A stretch of 64,000 nucleotides of DNA from Mucilaginibacter ginsenosidivorans (GTDB taxonomy: Bacteria; Bacteroidota; Bacteroidia; Sphingobacteriales; Sphingobacteriaceae). The notes beneath the pieces are model-generated. The model made no database searches, had not been told where the DNA came from, and saw only the letters and a program-made list of their open reading frames with translations. The stretch is from the NCBI RefSeq assembly GCF_007971025.1, contig NZ_CP042436.1, positions 5,084,001 to 5,148,000 on the forward strand. The letters are read 5' to 3'. Below, in pieces: positions 32,399-40,675 of the stretch (the first letter of the stretch is position 1; every line of letters starts with the position of its first letter). Made by a program: the position numbers and the translations under genes.

Positions 32399-32528
32399 GC
32401 AAAGGCTCAGATTTTAGGGTAGTACAAGGTAAATTCATCGGCCCGCAAAGGAAAACATTTTAACATAATTTAACTAATTAATTAGTTTTGTAACGGAGCT
32501 TTTACCTGTTTGCCTAAAAAATGACGCT

Positions 32529-35018
32529 TTACTTCTGATTTCCGCCTCCTTTATTGCCATTATCCTTTCCTTTGGTGTCGTCGTTCTCTATCCCGTGCTG
32601 ATTTCTTTTTATATCACCCTTCAGCTTGCCAAAGCGATAATTGAAACGCAGGGCGAACGAACGGTTATAGACCTGCGTGTTGGTCTCCTGGTAAAAGTCG
32701 TTCGTGCGGGTAGTATTCTTAAGATTGTAAAATTTAGAGTAGGGGTTATTAGCGGCAAGCCCAACGGTTAGCTTCTTGTTGAAGAAATCTTTTGTTACCA
32801 AATATTGATTAAATATGAAATCGGCAGTACGGCCCTGCAGGTTTACGTTGCCGCTGAAATAGCCCGCATTGAAAGAGAAAGCAAAGCCGCTGGCGCCAAA
32901 TTTATAGCGCATGCTCCCAAATCCGCTTCCGGTAAAGCCATTGTTTTTATACTGGCTTCCGGCAAATGTACCGCTCAGCCATATATGGTTTAATTGCCCG
33001 TTCAGGTTCAGCGTAAAGTTTTTCCCTATGCTTAGATTCGTGTTTATATTGAGCCCCAGCGTCTTATTTGTTCCTAAGTTTTCGAAAGTCGTGTAGGTAA
33101 CCGTATCCGTGCGGTTATTCACATCCTCGATATGCAGGCTGGAGACATTCTGTATCGAATTATTGGAAAACGCGTAACTCAGGTCGATATTAATGGAACC
33201 TTTTGAAAAGTTACTATAGGTAAGGTCGAAAGTATTATCAAGCTCAGGTTTTAAACCGGGGTTCCCGGTGCTGATGAAGGCCGGGTTCGAACTGTCGACA
33301 AACGGGTTAAGCTGGAAAATACCCGGGCGCTGTATCCGCTGCGTAAAACCCAGGTTAACACTGCTGCTTTTAAAGCTGCGCTGTACCGATACGGACGGTA
33401 TCAGGTTACTGTAACTTGGCGCAGTTGTAACCCGGGCCGAAATAAAGTCGGCGCTTATGGCTGTGCGTTCCAGCCTGAGACCCGCTTTGCCCGTCCATTT
33501 GTCCAGTTTTACCTGGTACGAGTTATAAAGGCTATAGATATCCTGGTGATAGTTAAAATCATTGGTCAGTGCATTGTTGGTCAGGTATTGCTGGCTGGCG
33601 GTGTCCCGGTCGTCAACATGGAAATTGCTGTAATTGTTTCTCAGTATCATTTTTGCACCGGCCTCTATTTCTACCCGTTTGATGAACGGTCCGGCATAAT
33701 CCACCTGGATGGTATGATCCCTGTTGCCCGCGTTATTGTATTGCTGATAATCGGGAAATAACCCCGCAGGATAATTAAACCTGTCGCTGAACATGTTATC
33801 GTTAAATTGCCGGTTTGGCGCATAGCTGTATTTATACGAAAAAGTAAGCAGGCGGTCCTTCGATTTTTTGAAACCCATCTGGTAGTTGATCGCGCCGTCA
33901 AATCCCAGGGTATGGGTATGACCTGTACTTTGCAGGTAATAGGTTTGCTTCAGCACGTCAAGGCTATCTGTATTTGAAAGCTGAAGGTTATGCAGGTTCA
34001 GGTCCTCGCCGAAAAAATTGACCGATGCGGTCACCAGGTTAAGCGTATCAACCTCATAACTTAATTCGGTGCCGCCGTAATGAAAATTACCGTTTTGAAA
34101 CGTAGTACCCGATTGCGAAATGGTTGTCTGCGTGGCAAAAATATTTTCGGTGCTTCCCAGCGCTGTTGGCTGGCTGCCACCAGTACTGTTAAAACTTCTG
34201 CCGAATCCGCCAAAAAAGGCCATCCCAAATTTGCCCTGCTTAAATGTGCCGTTCACATTATAACCTGCACCATACACCGAATTGAACCGTGTAAATATCC
34301 CCACGTTATATCCCTGGTCGACCCTTCTTTTGGTAATGATATTGATAATGCCTGCCAGGCCCTCGGCGTCGTATTTAGCCGGCGGAGTTGTTATTACCTC
34401 AATCTTCTGGATATTGACGGCCGGCATCGATTTTAGTATATCAGAAGGATTTTTAGCCATCAGTGCCGACTCCCGGCCATTGATCAGTATTTTGTAACTG
34501 CCGCTCCCTTTCAGCCTGATATTGTCATTGGCGTCCACGGATAATAAAGGCACCTTGCGCATCATATCCAAAACCGACTGTTGTTTGCTATCGGGGTCTG
34601 CCTGGATATCATAGGTAATACGGTCCACTTCCTGCTTCATCAGCGGTTTTGCAGCCGTAACCGATACTTCCTGCAATTGGCTGGATGATGCCGAAAGCAT
34701 CACTTTACCTATATCGATATTGAGCCCGGCGCCTGTAACCGGCACAATTTTGGTTTTATACCCAACAAAAACGAACGCTACTTCCAGTGGCTGCGCCGGG
34801 TTGGCGCTTAATGAAAAACTTCCATCCTCCCTCGTCAACCCGCTGCGGATGCCTGCATGGGTTTTCGCATTTTGCAGTGCCACCGTTACAAACCCCAATG
34901 GCTTGCTGGCAGCCGAGTCGAGGACATTACCTTTTATGGTGACAGTTGGCTGTGCCGCCTGCGAAAAAGCAAGGCTTGCGACAAAGCAAAATAGTAATGC
35001 AAGTAAAGAAATTTTCAT
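32529..35018 (-). CDS. Outer-membrane beta-barrel receptor (OMP_b-brl_3 type), copy 1
   Basis: 829 residues counted from the ATG at 35018 (MKISLLALLFCFVASLAFSQ), which begins a proper signal peptide. An in-frame ATG 36 bases upstream would put charged residues before it. Domain order and wording match the neighbour at 29954-32398: regulatory-like domain, plug with INGRESALMAKNPSDILKSM and YDAEGLAGIINIITKR, a barrel, and the tail GIENDDTKGKDNGNK. The pair looks like a tandem duplication that has since diverged. Lies just downstream of the M56/BlaI operon, separated by a terminator. Confidence 0.87.
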   Translation of the reverse strand: MKISLLALLFCFVASLAFSQAAQPTVTIKGNVLDSAASKPLGFVTVALQNAKTHAGIRSGLTREDGSFSLSANPAQPLEVAFVFVGYKTKIVPVTGAGLNIDIGKVMLSASSSQLQEVSVTAAKPLMKQEVDRITYDIQADPDSKQQSVLDMMRKVPLLSVDANDNIRLKGSGSYKILINGRESALMAKNPSDILKSMPAVNIQKIEVITTPPAKYDAEGLAGIINIITKRRVDQGYNVGIFTRFNSVYGAGYNVNGTFKQGKFGMAFFGGFGRSFNSTGGSQPTALGSTENIFATQTTISQSGTTFQNGNFHYGGTELSYEVDTLNLVTASVNFFGEDLNLHNLQLSNTDSLDVLKQTYYLQSTGHTHTLGFDGAINYQMGFKKSKDRLLTFSYKYSYAPNRQFNDNMFSDRFNYPAGLFPDYQQYNNAGNRDHTIQVDYAGPFIKRVEIEAGAKMILRNNYSNFHVDDRDTASQQYLTNNALTNDFNYHQDIYSLYNSYQVKLDKWTGKAGLRLERTAISADFISARVTTAPSYSNLIPSVSVQRSFKSSSVNLGFTQRIQRPGIFQLNPFVDSSNPAFISTGNPGLKPELDNTFDLTYSNFSKGSINIDLSYAFSNNSIQNVSSLHIEDVNNRTDTVTYTTFENLGTNKTLGLNINTNLSIGKNFTLNLNGQLNHIWLSGTFAGSQYKNNGFTGSGFGSMRYKFGASGFAFSFNAGYFSGNVNLQGRTADFIFNQYLVTKDFFNKKLTVGLAANNPYSKFYNLKNTTRTNDFYQETNTQVYNRSFALRFNYRFGKLKGDIKRNQHGIENDDTKGKDNGNKGGGNQK

Positions 35019-35125
35019 ACACGCCGGTTTACGCGAAATGACGTTCGGGAGCATAAAACGTTACAGTGAAAAATGCTTATTTAACACTTAAATGGCTGAT
35101 TTTAACATATTTTAACTATTGCCGG

Positions 35126-35150
35126 AAAAAAATCCCCCTAATGGGGGGAT
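35126..35150 (-). terminator. Terminator after the M56 peptidase gene
   Basis: Minus strand: ATCCCCC, loop CATTA, GGGGGAT, then a run of seven T. Between the stop at 35192 and this hairpin there is a second stem, CTGTAAC-ACGCAC-GTTACAG at 35165-35184 (plus-strand reading). Confidence 0.85.
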
Positions 35151-35191
35151 GGCAATTTTAAGGGCTGTAACACGCACGTTACAGGGGGGTG

Positions 35192-37537
35192 TTAAGGATC
35201 GTCCCGGTCTACATCAATACCGATGCCCATGCTGCCGCTTTTTGTATAATGTATGCCGAAATGCGGATCGCGCGTTATCTGCCGGTCCATTGAGTAGCCG
35301 GGCTGGTCGAGGTATTTTTCTTTCAGCTTTTCGTGAATATCATCAGGTTGCTTCTTACCGTTAACCATCAAAAAGGTATTGGTTAATTTGAACGACGAAA
35401 GGTCGCTTTTATCTTTGATCACATTTTCACCAACCAGGTCGTCCGTTACCGATGATATAACTTCGTTTAATGAGAAATTTGACTTGAAGAAACCGTTGTG
35501 CTGCTGGTCAAGCTTTAGCAGGTTTTTCTGCTTCATCATAAATTGTTTGTCGGGCGCCCACATTTTTTTGGGCATCGGCTTAAATTTCATGTCGTTCATA
35601 GCAAATTGCTGCTGTTTCAGCATAAGCTTCTGCAGGCTGTGCTGCTGGAATTTTATATGCGGTTCGTCATCAACAAATACTCCTTTACCCGTCATTTTAA
35701 CAGGCCCGTAATACAGTCCGTTATCTTCACTTATGCCGTATTTCGCTTTAAGTTTGTCGTGCAAAGCATCAGGCTGTTTCTGACCGTTCACTATCAGTTC
35801 ATCATTGCTTAACCCGAACCATTTTACAGCCGTAGCGCTGGCTACTACCTTCTCTGCTACCAGGTCGGCAATCACCGCATTGGCCCTTACCTGGTCGGCA
35901 GTGTAGCCGGCGCTGTCCTGCTGTAATCTCAACCCAAGCCACTCCTGCTTTGTCATCTTTTGTGGAAAGGGTTTATCAGATAACAACTTCAATTTTGTGA
36001 AGCCAGAATCGGGTTTGGTCCAGCCCAGGCGAAGTTTCACTTTGCCGGTATCGGCCCAATCCTTCATTTTAAATTTAGCCTTGGATGACATCGGCTTAAA
36101 GCCGGCCATATCATCGGCCATAAACCGCCTCTTTTCCGCAACCTGTTGATTAACCTCCCGTACAATATGGTCGTAATCCGCCAGTTTGCTATCATCAACT
36201 TTGGTACCGTTGATACGCAGGGACGTAAGCTTATTATTGGCAACCACCATGTCATAAATATCCCCTTTATCATCTTTGACGCTCATTTCTGTATTCGCCG
36301 GGTCGGCATTGTTCTTACTATACAAAACACTTGTGATATGTATCGTTGTATCGTGCTTTTTGATGGTCGTATCCCCTGAATGTTGTGCGGCGTAGTTAAA
36401 AACCGGCTGTTTTTTTGCAGCCGTGCCGACAGCTCGATGTTTTGCCAAAGCGGCTTTTACCGGGTTTTTTAAAATGAGGTGCGACAGATATTGCACGGCA
36501 TTATCGGCTTTGGGTAGTGCCGTAAACGCCGACAGCAAGATAAGGCTTGCGGCAAGCACTGCCTTCTCCGCAATACTTAACCTTTTATTTTCCTGGCTCA
36601 CCATCCTTTTTAAACGGTCGCGCAACTGGCTACCCGATCCTATACTCATAACCAGGCTTGTGCGGCTGGTATCTTCATATCCAAAAGCGAGCAATGCCTC
36701 CAGGTAATTGGCTTTACGGTTCATGCGGCTCAGTACCATATCGTCGCAGCAGGCCTCCCTTTCGGCGCGAATAAGCGACGACAGCCACAGCAATGCGGGG
36801 TTAAAAAAGAATACCGTCTCCACCAGTCCCTGCAAAATATTCACCAGATAATCACGGCGACGGATATGCGCCAGTTCGTGCCATAAAATGCTTTCCAATT
36901 GTTCGGCCGATAATTGCAACACAATGCCCACCGGCAGCAGGATAACCGGCTTCAGCCAGCCTACCGCTACAGGTACTTTAACCAACTCGGATTGCATCAG
37001 CCTGACCGCCCTGCTTATTCCCAGTTGTTCGCTGAATTGTTGTACCTTCTGTTTAACTTCTCCGGCAACAACGTGCACTTTATAATTGCGTATGCGCTGT
37101 ATATACAGCAGCCCGCTTACCATTTTCAGGCTCTTCAATACGAAAAACAGCAGCCATACCAGGAAAATGATGCTCGTATTTTGCTTAATAAGCGTAGTTA
37201 GCCCTGTAAAAAGGCTCGTGTGAGTAGCCGGAGCCGCAGAATCTGTGCCAACGGCACTAACCGGACCGATGATTACGATGTTTTTTCCGGGCGATAATTG
37301 CACCGGGGTTCCAAAACGCATTTGTATATAAAATGTAATACCCGCCGCCGCTACAAAAAGCACCAGGATACCACACAGCAACCGGTAGCGTAACGCGGCG
37401 GCCGATTTACGGGTAAAGGTAATCACGAGCCCGGTTAGCAGGGCTGCGGCCAAACCTATCCAAAGCGAATGGATCAGTGTCCAGCAAATGGCGTTAATGG
37501 TGTGATCCGAAATATACGGCGTCCAGAATGTTTTCAT
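35192..37537 (-). CDS. M56 (BlaR1-like) membrane metallopeptidase with repeated C-terminal domain
   Basis: 781 residues. Four membrane spans in the first 330 residues surround the zinc site HELAHIRRRDYL near residue 218. A second charged motif with EREACCDD follows about 25 residues on. In BlaR1-type systems this domain cuts the BlaI repressor after a signal. The periplasmic C-terminal half (about 380-781) has no penicillin-binding domain. It carries two similar units at about 552-605 and 694-745 (each with a DLV-E-V run and VNGQKQPDALHDKLK or VNGKKQPDDIHEKLK). A weaker third (NGTKVDDSKLADYD) lies near 465. Its start is 4 bp after the BlaI stop. Confidence 0.9.
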   Translation of the reverse strand: MKTFWTPYISDHTINAICWTLIHSLWIGLAAALLTGLVITFTRKSAAALRYRLLCGILVLFVAAAGITFYIQMRFGTPVQLSPGKNIVIIGPVSAVGTDSAAPATHTSLFTGLTTLIKQNTSIIFLVWLLFFVLKSLKMVSGLLYIQRIRNYKVHVVAGEVKQKVQQFSEQLGISRAVRLMQSELVKVPVAVGWLKPVILLPVGIVLQLSAEQLESILWHELAHIRRRDYLVNILQGLVETVFFFNPALLWLSSLIRAEREACCDDMVLSRMNRKANYLEALLAFGYEDTSRTSLVMSIGSGSQLRDRLKRMVSQENKRLSIAEKAVLAASLILLSAFTALPKADNAVQYLSHLILKNPVKAALAKHRAVGTAAKKQPVFNYAAQHSGDTTIKKHDTTIHITSVLYSKNNADPANTEMSVKDDKGDIYDMVVANNKLTSLRINGTKVDDSKLADYDHIVREVNQQVAEKRRFMADDMAGFKPMSSKAKFKMKDWADTGKVKLRLGWTKPDSGFTKLKLLSDKPFPQKMTKQEWLGLRLQQDSAGYTADQVRANAVIADLVAEKVVASATAVKWFGLSNDELIVNGQKQPDALHDKLKAKYGISEDNGLYYGPVKMTGKGVFVDDEPHIKFQQHSLQKLMLKQQQFAMNDMKFKPMPKKMWAPDKQFMMKQKNLLKLDQQHNGFFKSNFSLNEVISSVTDDLVGENVIKDKSDLSSFKLTNTFLMVNGKKQPDDIHEKLKEKYLDQPGYSMDRQITRDPHFGIHYTKSGSMGIGIDVDRDDP

Positions 37538-37541
37538 GGCT

Positions 37542-37943
37542 TTATGATTTTTGGTCGATCTTTTTGATCAATTCTTTAAATTCTTCCATTTCTTCGGGCG
37601 ATATTTTCTTATTGCCCAGCAATTGCATCATCAGGCTGCTTGCCGACCCGTTGAACAGGTTATCCACCACCCTATCGAGCAGGAAACCCTTGGTTTTATT
37701 TTCGTCAACCGCTGCCTTATAAATATGGGTCATCTGGCTTGCGTCTTTTGTAACAAAACCTTTATCAAGCATGATCAGCATCAGCTTTTGGGTCGACATG
37801 TAATTCACCTCGCGCTTTTGCTCGTTCAGCTTATCATTCACAAATCTCACGGTCGACGGCCCGTATTGCCATAACACCTGTAGTATTTCCAATTCCGATT
37901 TGGTTGGTTCTGAAGTGTTATTTTCCTGTTTAGATGATTTCAT
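37542..37943 (-). CDS. BlaI/MecI-family repressor
   Basis: 133 residues. Winged helix in the N-terminal 85 residues (PTKSELEILQVLWQYGPSTVRFVNDKLN, then VNYMSTQKLMLIMLDKGFV), and a C-terminal dimerisation helix region. It should bind TAAGAAA dyads and be inactivated by the M56 peptidase encoded 4 bp downstream. The two operators directly before its ATG show that the operon is autoregulated. The promoter -7 element ends only 4 bases before the ATG, so the mRNA should have almost no leader. Confidence 0.93.
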   Translation of the reverse strand: MKSSKQENNTSEPTKSELEILQVLWQYGPSTVRFVNDKLNEQKREVNYMSTQKLMLIMLDKGFVTKDASQMTHIYKAAVDENKTKGFLLDRVVDNLFNGSASSLMMQLLGNKKISPEEMEEFKELIKKIDQKS

Positions 37944-38013
37944 AAAACAAACCTAAGAAAAATTTCTTATATTCCAAATAAAAAGTAAGAAATCTTTCTT
38001 AGGTTTGTTTTAT
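37942..38013. promoter_or_regulatory. BlaI operators and promoter in a 19-bp inverted repeat
   Basis: Two perfect dyads, TAAGAAA-AA-TTTCTTA (37954-37969) and TAAGAAA-TC-TTTCTTA (37986-38001), have starts 32 bp apart. They are the inner part of a perfect 19-bp inverted repeat, 37942-37960 against 37995-38013. On the minus strand TTTG (37978-37975), 19 bases, TAGGTTTG (37955-37948) form a perfect promoter, with operator 1 filling the spacer. Repressor binding must exclude the polymerase. Confidence 0.88.
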
Positions 38014-38079
38014 GATCATTGTAACTAACAGAAAATCAGTAAAAAAAATTTCATTAGTTTGCTGCGCGATCACAAATTG

Positions 38080-38216
38080 CCTGTGGCAACTACTTGTTTG
38101 TAGAAAAACAATTCTGTAAAACTATGCGGCCGCAAATTCCCAGTTGCTCCGTAGGAGCTACCTGTTTATAGAGAAAGAATCATAACATAATTTTGCCCCG
38201 TCAGGGGCTACCCCTC
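38080..38216. repeat. GTAG-stem hairpin repeats with constant TACCTGTTTGTAGA tail
   Basis: GCTCC GTA GGAGC followed by TACCTGTTTATAGAGAAAG near 38147-38175, then GCCCC GTCA GGGGC followed by TACCCC near 38202-38216. A decayed unit (CAACTACTTGTTTGTAGAA) lies near 38087. The order and tails repeat the block at 24588-24647, while the stems differ by paired changes. The 284-bp gap between blaI and pth holds only this repeat and the BlaI control region. Confidence 0.7.
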
Positions 38217-38227
38217 GCAAACCCTTG

Positions 38228-38788
38228 CTATTTATTATACCGGGTCATGGTTAGTTCAGTACCAGCAGTAGCAAAGCTTTTGATCATTTCGATAGAACGT
38301 TCTATCAGCGCGGGTAATTCAGGTAATTCGTCATCATCGAAACCACTCAGCACATAATCCACCTGCCGGCCTTTTGGAAAGTTATCGCTGACACCAAAAC
38401 GCAGCCTGGCGTAGTTATTATGCCCGAGGGTCATTTCGATATGCTTCAGGCCATTGTGCCCTGCGGCGCTGCCTTTGGGTTTTAGCCGCAATGTTCCGAG
38501 CGGAAGCGCAATATCATCTACTATCACCAGTACATTTTCTATGGGCACTTTCAGCTCCTGCATCCAGTAATTCAGGGCTTTGCCGCTCAGGTTCATATAG
38601 GTAGTCGGTTTCACCAGGCAAAGCGTCCGTCCCTTGTACGGAACTTCGGTATAATATCCAAGCCGCATATTATAAAACCCCACATTTTCCTGTTTGGCCA
38701 GCTCATCCAGCACCATAAAGCCGATATTATGCCGTGTATCAGCATATTCCTGTCCTATGTTCCCTAAACCGACGATGAGATATTTCAT
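38228..38788 (-). CDS. pth: Peptidyl-tRNA hydrolase
   Basis: 186 residues from the ATG at 38788 (MKYLIVGLGNIGQEY), which is the standard Pth N-terminus; an upstream in-frame ATG would add 22 residues not seen in the family. It releases tRNA from stalled peptidyl-tRNA. The catalytic His20 in TRHNIGFM, Asn10, Asp in VDDIALPLG and the GSAAGHNGLKHIE segment are all present. The order prs-rplY-pth on one strand joins it with the L25 gene; the 146-bp spacer holds repeats of two families. Confidence 0.96.
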   Translation of the reverse strand: MKYLIVGLGNIGQEYADTRHNIGFMVLDELAKQENVGFYNMRLGYYTEVPYKGRTLCLVKPTTYMNLSGKALNYWMQELKVPIENVLVIVDDIALPLGTLRLKPKGSAAGHNGLKHIEMTLGHNNYARLRFGVSDNFPKGRQVDYVLSGFDDDELPELPALIERSIEMIKSFATAGTELTMTRYNK

Positions 38789-38794
38789 ATTGTA

Positions 38795-38827
38795 GTTAAT
38801 GGTCAATAGTCGATGGTCAATAGCATG
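38795..38827. repeat. TTGACCA-type simple repeat upstream of pth
   Basis: GTTAATGGTCAATAGTCGAT then GGTCAATAGC, between rplY and the pth ATG. Confidence 0.65.
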
Positions 38828-38894
38828 GCCGCTAACTATATCACGAAAGTTCAATTATACAAAAATAGCGACAGGCTTTTACCTATCGCTATTC

Positions 38895-38929
38895 AAATCG
38901 GTGTAATCACAACCTTATCGGTGTAATCC
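38895..38929. repeat. ATCGGTGTAATC direct repeats after rplY
   Basis: AAATCGGTGTAATCAC and TTATCGGTGTAATCCC, two head-to-tail copies directly after the L25 stop codon, same family as those around fusA. Confidence 0.7.
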
Positions 38930-38934
38930 CCTGA

Positions 38935-39516
38935 TTATTTTTTACCTGCAGCTTCCTGCTCGGCCTGGCGCAATGCACGCGAGGTAGTTACAGATACAAT
39001 GGTATCTTCTTTGGCGTTGGTAATAACCAGTTTGTCAAAGCTCAGGTCGCTTACACGAACAGATTTACCCACTTCCAAGCCTTCGATACTTACGTCGATG
39101 TTATCCAGGTGATCTTTTGGCAAAGCTTTGATACGCAGTTTGCGCAGTTTCTGTACCAGTTTACCACCCATTTTAACACCAGGCGAAGTTCCGGTCAAAC
39201 GGATCGGGATCTCGATGGCGATAGGTTTCTTTTCGTCCAGTTGCAAAAAGTCGACGTGCAGTATCTGCTCGGTCAACGGATGGAACTGGATGTCCTGTAC
39301 GATAGCCTGTGTTGTTTTACCGGCAACGGTAATGTCGATGAAATGAACAACCGGGGTATAAATTACCGGCTTCAAATCAGCTGCGGACACTGCAAAGTGG
39401 GTTTGGGTTGTCCCACCGTAAAGTACTGCAGGCACCAAACCCTGGTAGCGCAGTTCCTTAGCGTCGCGTTTCCCTACGTTCTCTCTTGGAGAACCGCTAA
39501 TAGCAATTGATTTCAT
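38935..39516 (-). CDS. rplY: 50S ribosomal protein L25/general stress protein Ctc (bL25)
   Basis: 5S rRNA-binding protein of the long Ctc/TL5 type. 193 residues: an L25 domain (about 1-92; SGSPRENVGKRDAKELRYQGLVPAVLYGG) and a TL5-type C-terminal beta domain (about 96-180; IPIRLTGTSPGVKMGGKLVQKLRKLRIKALP), with an Ala/Glu/Lys-rich tail. It lies between prs and pth, a conserved arrangement in many bacteria. Confidence 0.96.
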   Translation of the reverse strand: MKSIAISGSPRENVGKRDAKELRYQGLVPAVLYGGTTQTHFAVSAADLKPVIYTPVVHFIDITVAGKTTQAIVQDIQFHPLTEQILHVDFLQLDEKKPIAIEIPIRLTGTSPGVKMGGKLVQKLRKLRIKALPKDHLDNIDVSIEGLEVGKSVRVSDLSFDKLVITNAKEDTIVSVTTSRALRQAEQEAAGKK

Positions 39517-39545
39517 TATTTTTTATTTGTTTGTTTTTATTTAAA

Positions 39546-39622
39546 AGTCCACGGTCAATAGCCCATAGATGATAGTTTATTTTCTTTTTAACTATGGACC
39601 ATCGTCTATCGACCATGGACCA
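39546..39622. repeat. TTGACCA/ATGGACC-type inverted repeat between prs and rplY
   Basis: GTCCACGGTCAATAGCCCAT and, after an AT-rich centre, AACTATGGACC...CGACCATGGAC form a long imperfect inverted repeat that fills the spacer. Confidence 0.65.
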
Positions 39623-39627
39623 AAAAA

Positions 39628-40572
39628 TCAGTCTACCTTAAACAACTGGCTTATAGAGCCGTGTTCGTTCACATTCAGTATCGCTTTGGCAAACAATTCC
39701 GCCGTCGACAATACTTTTATCTTCTTACTTTCGTGCTTCAGCGGAATAGTATCTGTTACGATCAATTCTGTAAGCACCGAGTTTTCTATCGTCTCGTAAG
39801 CCTTACCCGATAAAACCGGGTGCGTACATACGGCCCTTACGCTGCGCGCTCCGCGCTCCATGATCAGGCCCGCAGCTTTTGCCAGTGTGCCTGCAGTGTC
39901 GCAAATATCATCTATCAGCACAATATCCTGGTCGGTTACATCACCTATCAGGGTCATGGATTCTATCTCGTTGGCCCGTTTACGGCGCTTGTCGCATATC
40001 ACCACCTCGGCATTAAAGAACTTGGCAAAGCTTCTTGCCCTGTACGATCCGCCCATATCAGGCGATGCGATAGTCAGGCTTTCAAGCGCCAGGCTCTTGA
40101 TATACGGTACAAATATGATGGACGCGTCCAAATGGTCAACCGGAATATCGAAAAAGCCCTGTATCTGCGCTGCGTGCAGGTCCATGGTCATAATACGGTT
40201 GATGCCTGCGGCAACCAGCAAATTGGCAACCAGTTTTGAACCTATCGCTACACGCGGCCTGTCTTTCCTGTCCTGCCGTGCCAGCCCGTAATACGGGATA
40301 ACCGCAGTAACATAATGCGCCGATGCGCGTCGCGCAGCATCGATCATCATCAGCAGTTCCATCAGGTTGTCAGTCGGCGGGCATGTCGATTGTATTAAGA
40401 ACACGTCGCATCCGCGTACCGTCTCGTTGAAATGCGGCTGAAATTCACCGTCGCTGAAACGTGATACGTCAACTTCCCCCAATTCTTTGCCATAAGCTTT
40501 GGCAATTTTGTCTGCAAGTTCGGTAGTGGCCGAACCGGCAAATAATTTGATCGGGTTAAATTGTACTGGCAT
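39628..40572 (-). CDS. prs: Ribose-phosphate pyrophosphokinase
   Basis: Makes PRPP from ribose 5-phosphate and ATP for purine, pyrimidine, His and Trp synthesis. 314 residues from the ATG at 40572 (MPVQFNPIKLFAGSATTEL); a longer frame upstream is not conserved. YYGLARQDRKDRPR (flexible ATP loop, near 95-108), DLHAAQIQGFFDIPVDHL (near 128-145) and the PRPP loop VLIDDICDTAGT (near 217-228) are intact. It follows tRNA-Gln by about 100 bp and may be co-transcribed with it. Confidence 0.97.
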   Translation of the reverse strand: MPVQFNPIKLFAGSATTELADKIAKAYGKELGEVDVSRFSDGEFQPHFNETVRGCDVFLIQSTCPPTDNLMELLMMIDAARRASAHYVTAVIPYYGLARQDRKDRPRVAIGSKLVANLLVAAGINRIMTMDLHAAQIQGFFDIPVDHLDASIIFVPYIKSLALESLTIASPDMGGSYRARSFAKFFNAEVVICDKRRKRANEIESMTLIGDVTDQDIVLIDDICDTAGTLAKAAGLIMERGARSVRAVCTHPVLSGKAYETIENSVLTELIVTDTIPLKHESKKIKVLSTAELFAKAILNVNEHGSISQLFKVD

Positions 40573-40611
40573 CTGTTTTAGATTTTTTTTATCTAACCTA
40601 CAAAAAAACAA

Positions 40612-40672
40612 TTCGGATTTAGAAATTTCAATCGAACTACTCCGAAATTGAAAATCCGAAATCCGAAATTCT
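40612..40672. repeat. AATCCGAAAT-type simple repeat between tRNA-Gln and prs
   Basis: ATTCGGATTTAGAAATTTC, then CGAAATTGAAAATCCGAAAT and CCGAAATTC: degenerate copies in both orientations. Confidence 0.6.
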
Positions 40673-40675
40673 GTG

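Noticed and set aside
32399..32528. SusCD-type glycan uptake locus around the two beta-barrel receptors
   Set aside because: No SusD-like lipoprotein or glycoside hydrolase is adjacent, and the barrel proteins are of the shorter OMP_b-brl_3 type.
38012..38119. Small plus-strand frame of 35 codons divergent from blaI, starting at the mirrored ATG
   Set aside because: The -7 element is mirrored but the -33 TTTG is missing, and the frame ends inside an intergenic repeat unit. It probably reflects the symmetry of the operator; kept only as part of the BlaI finding.
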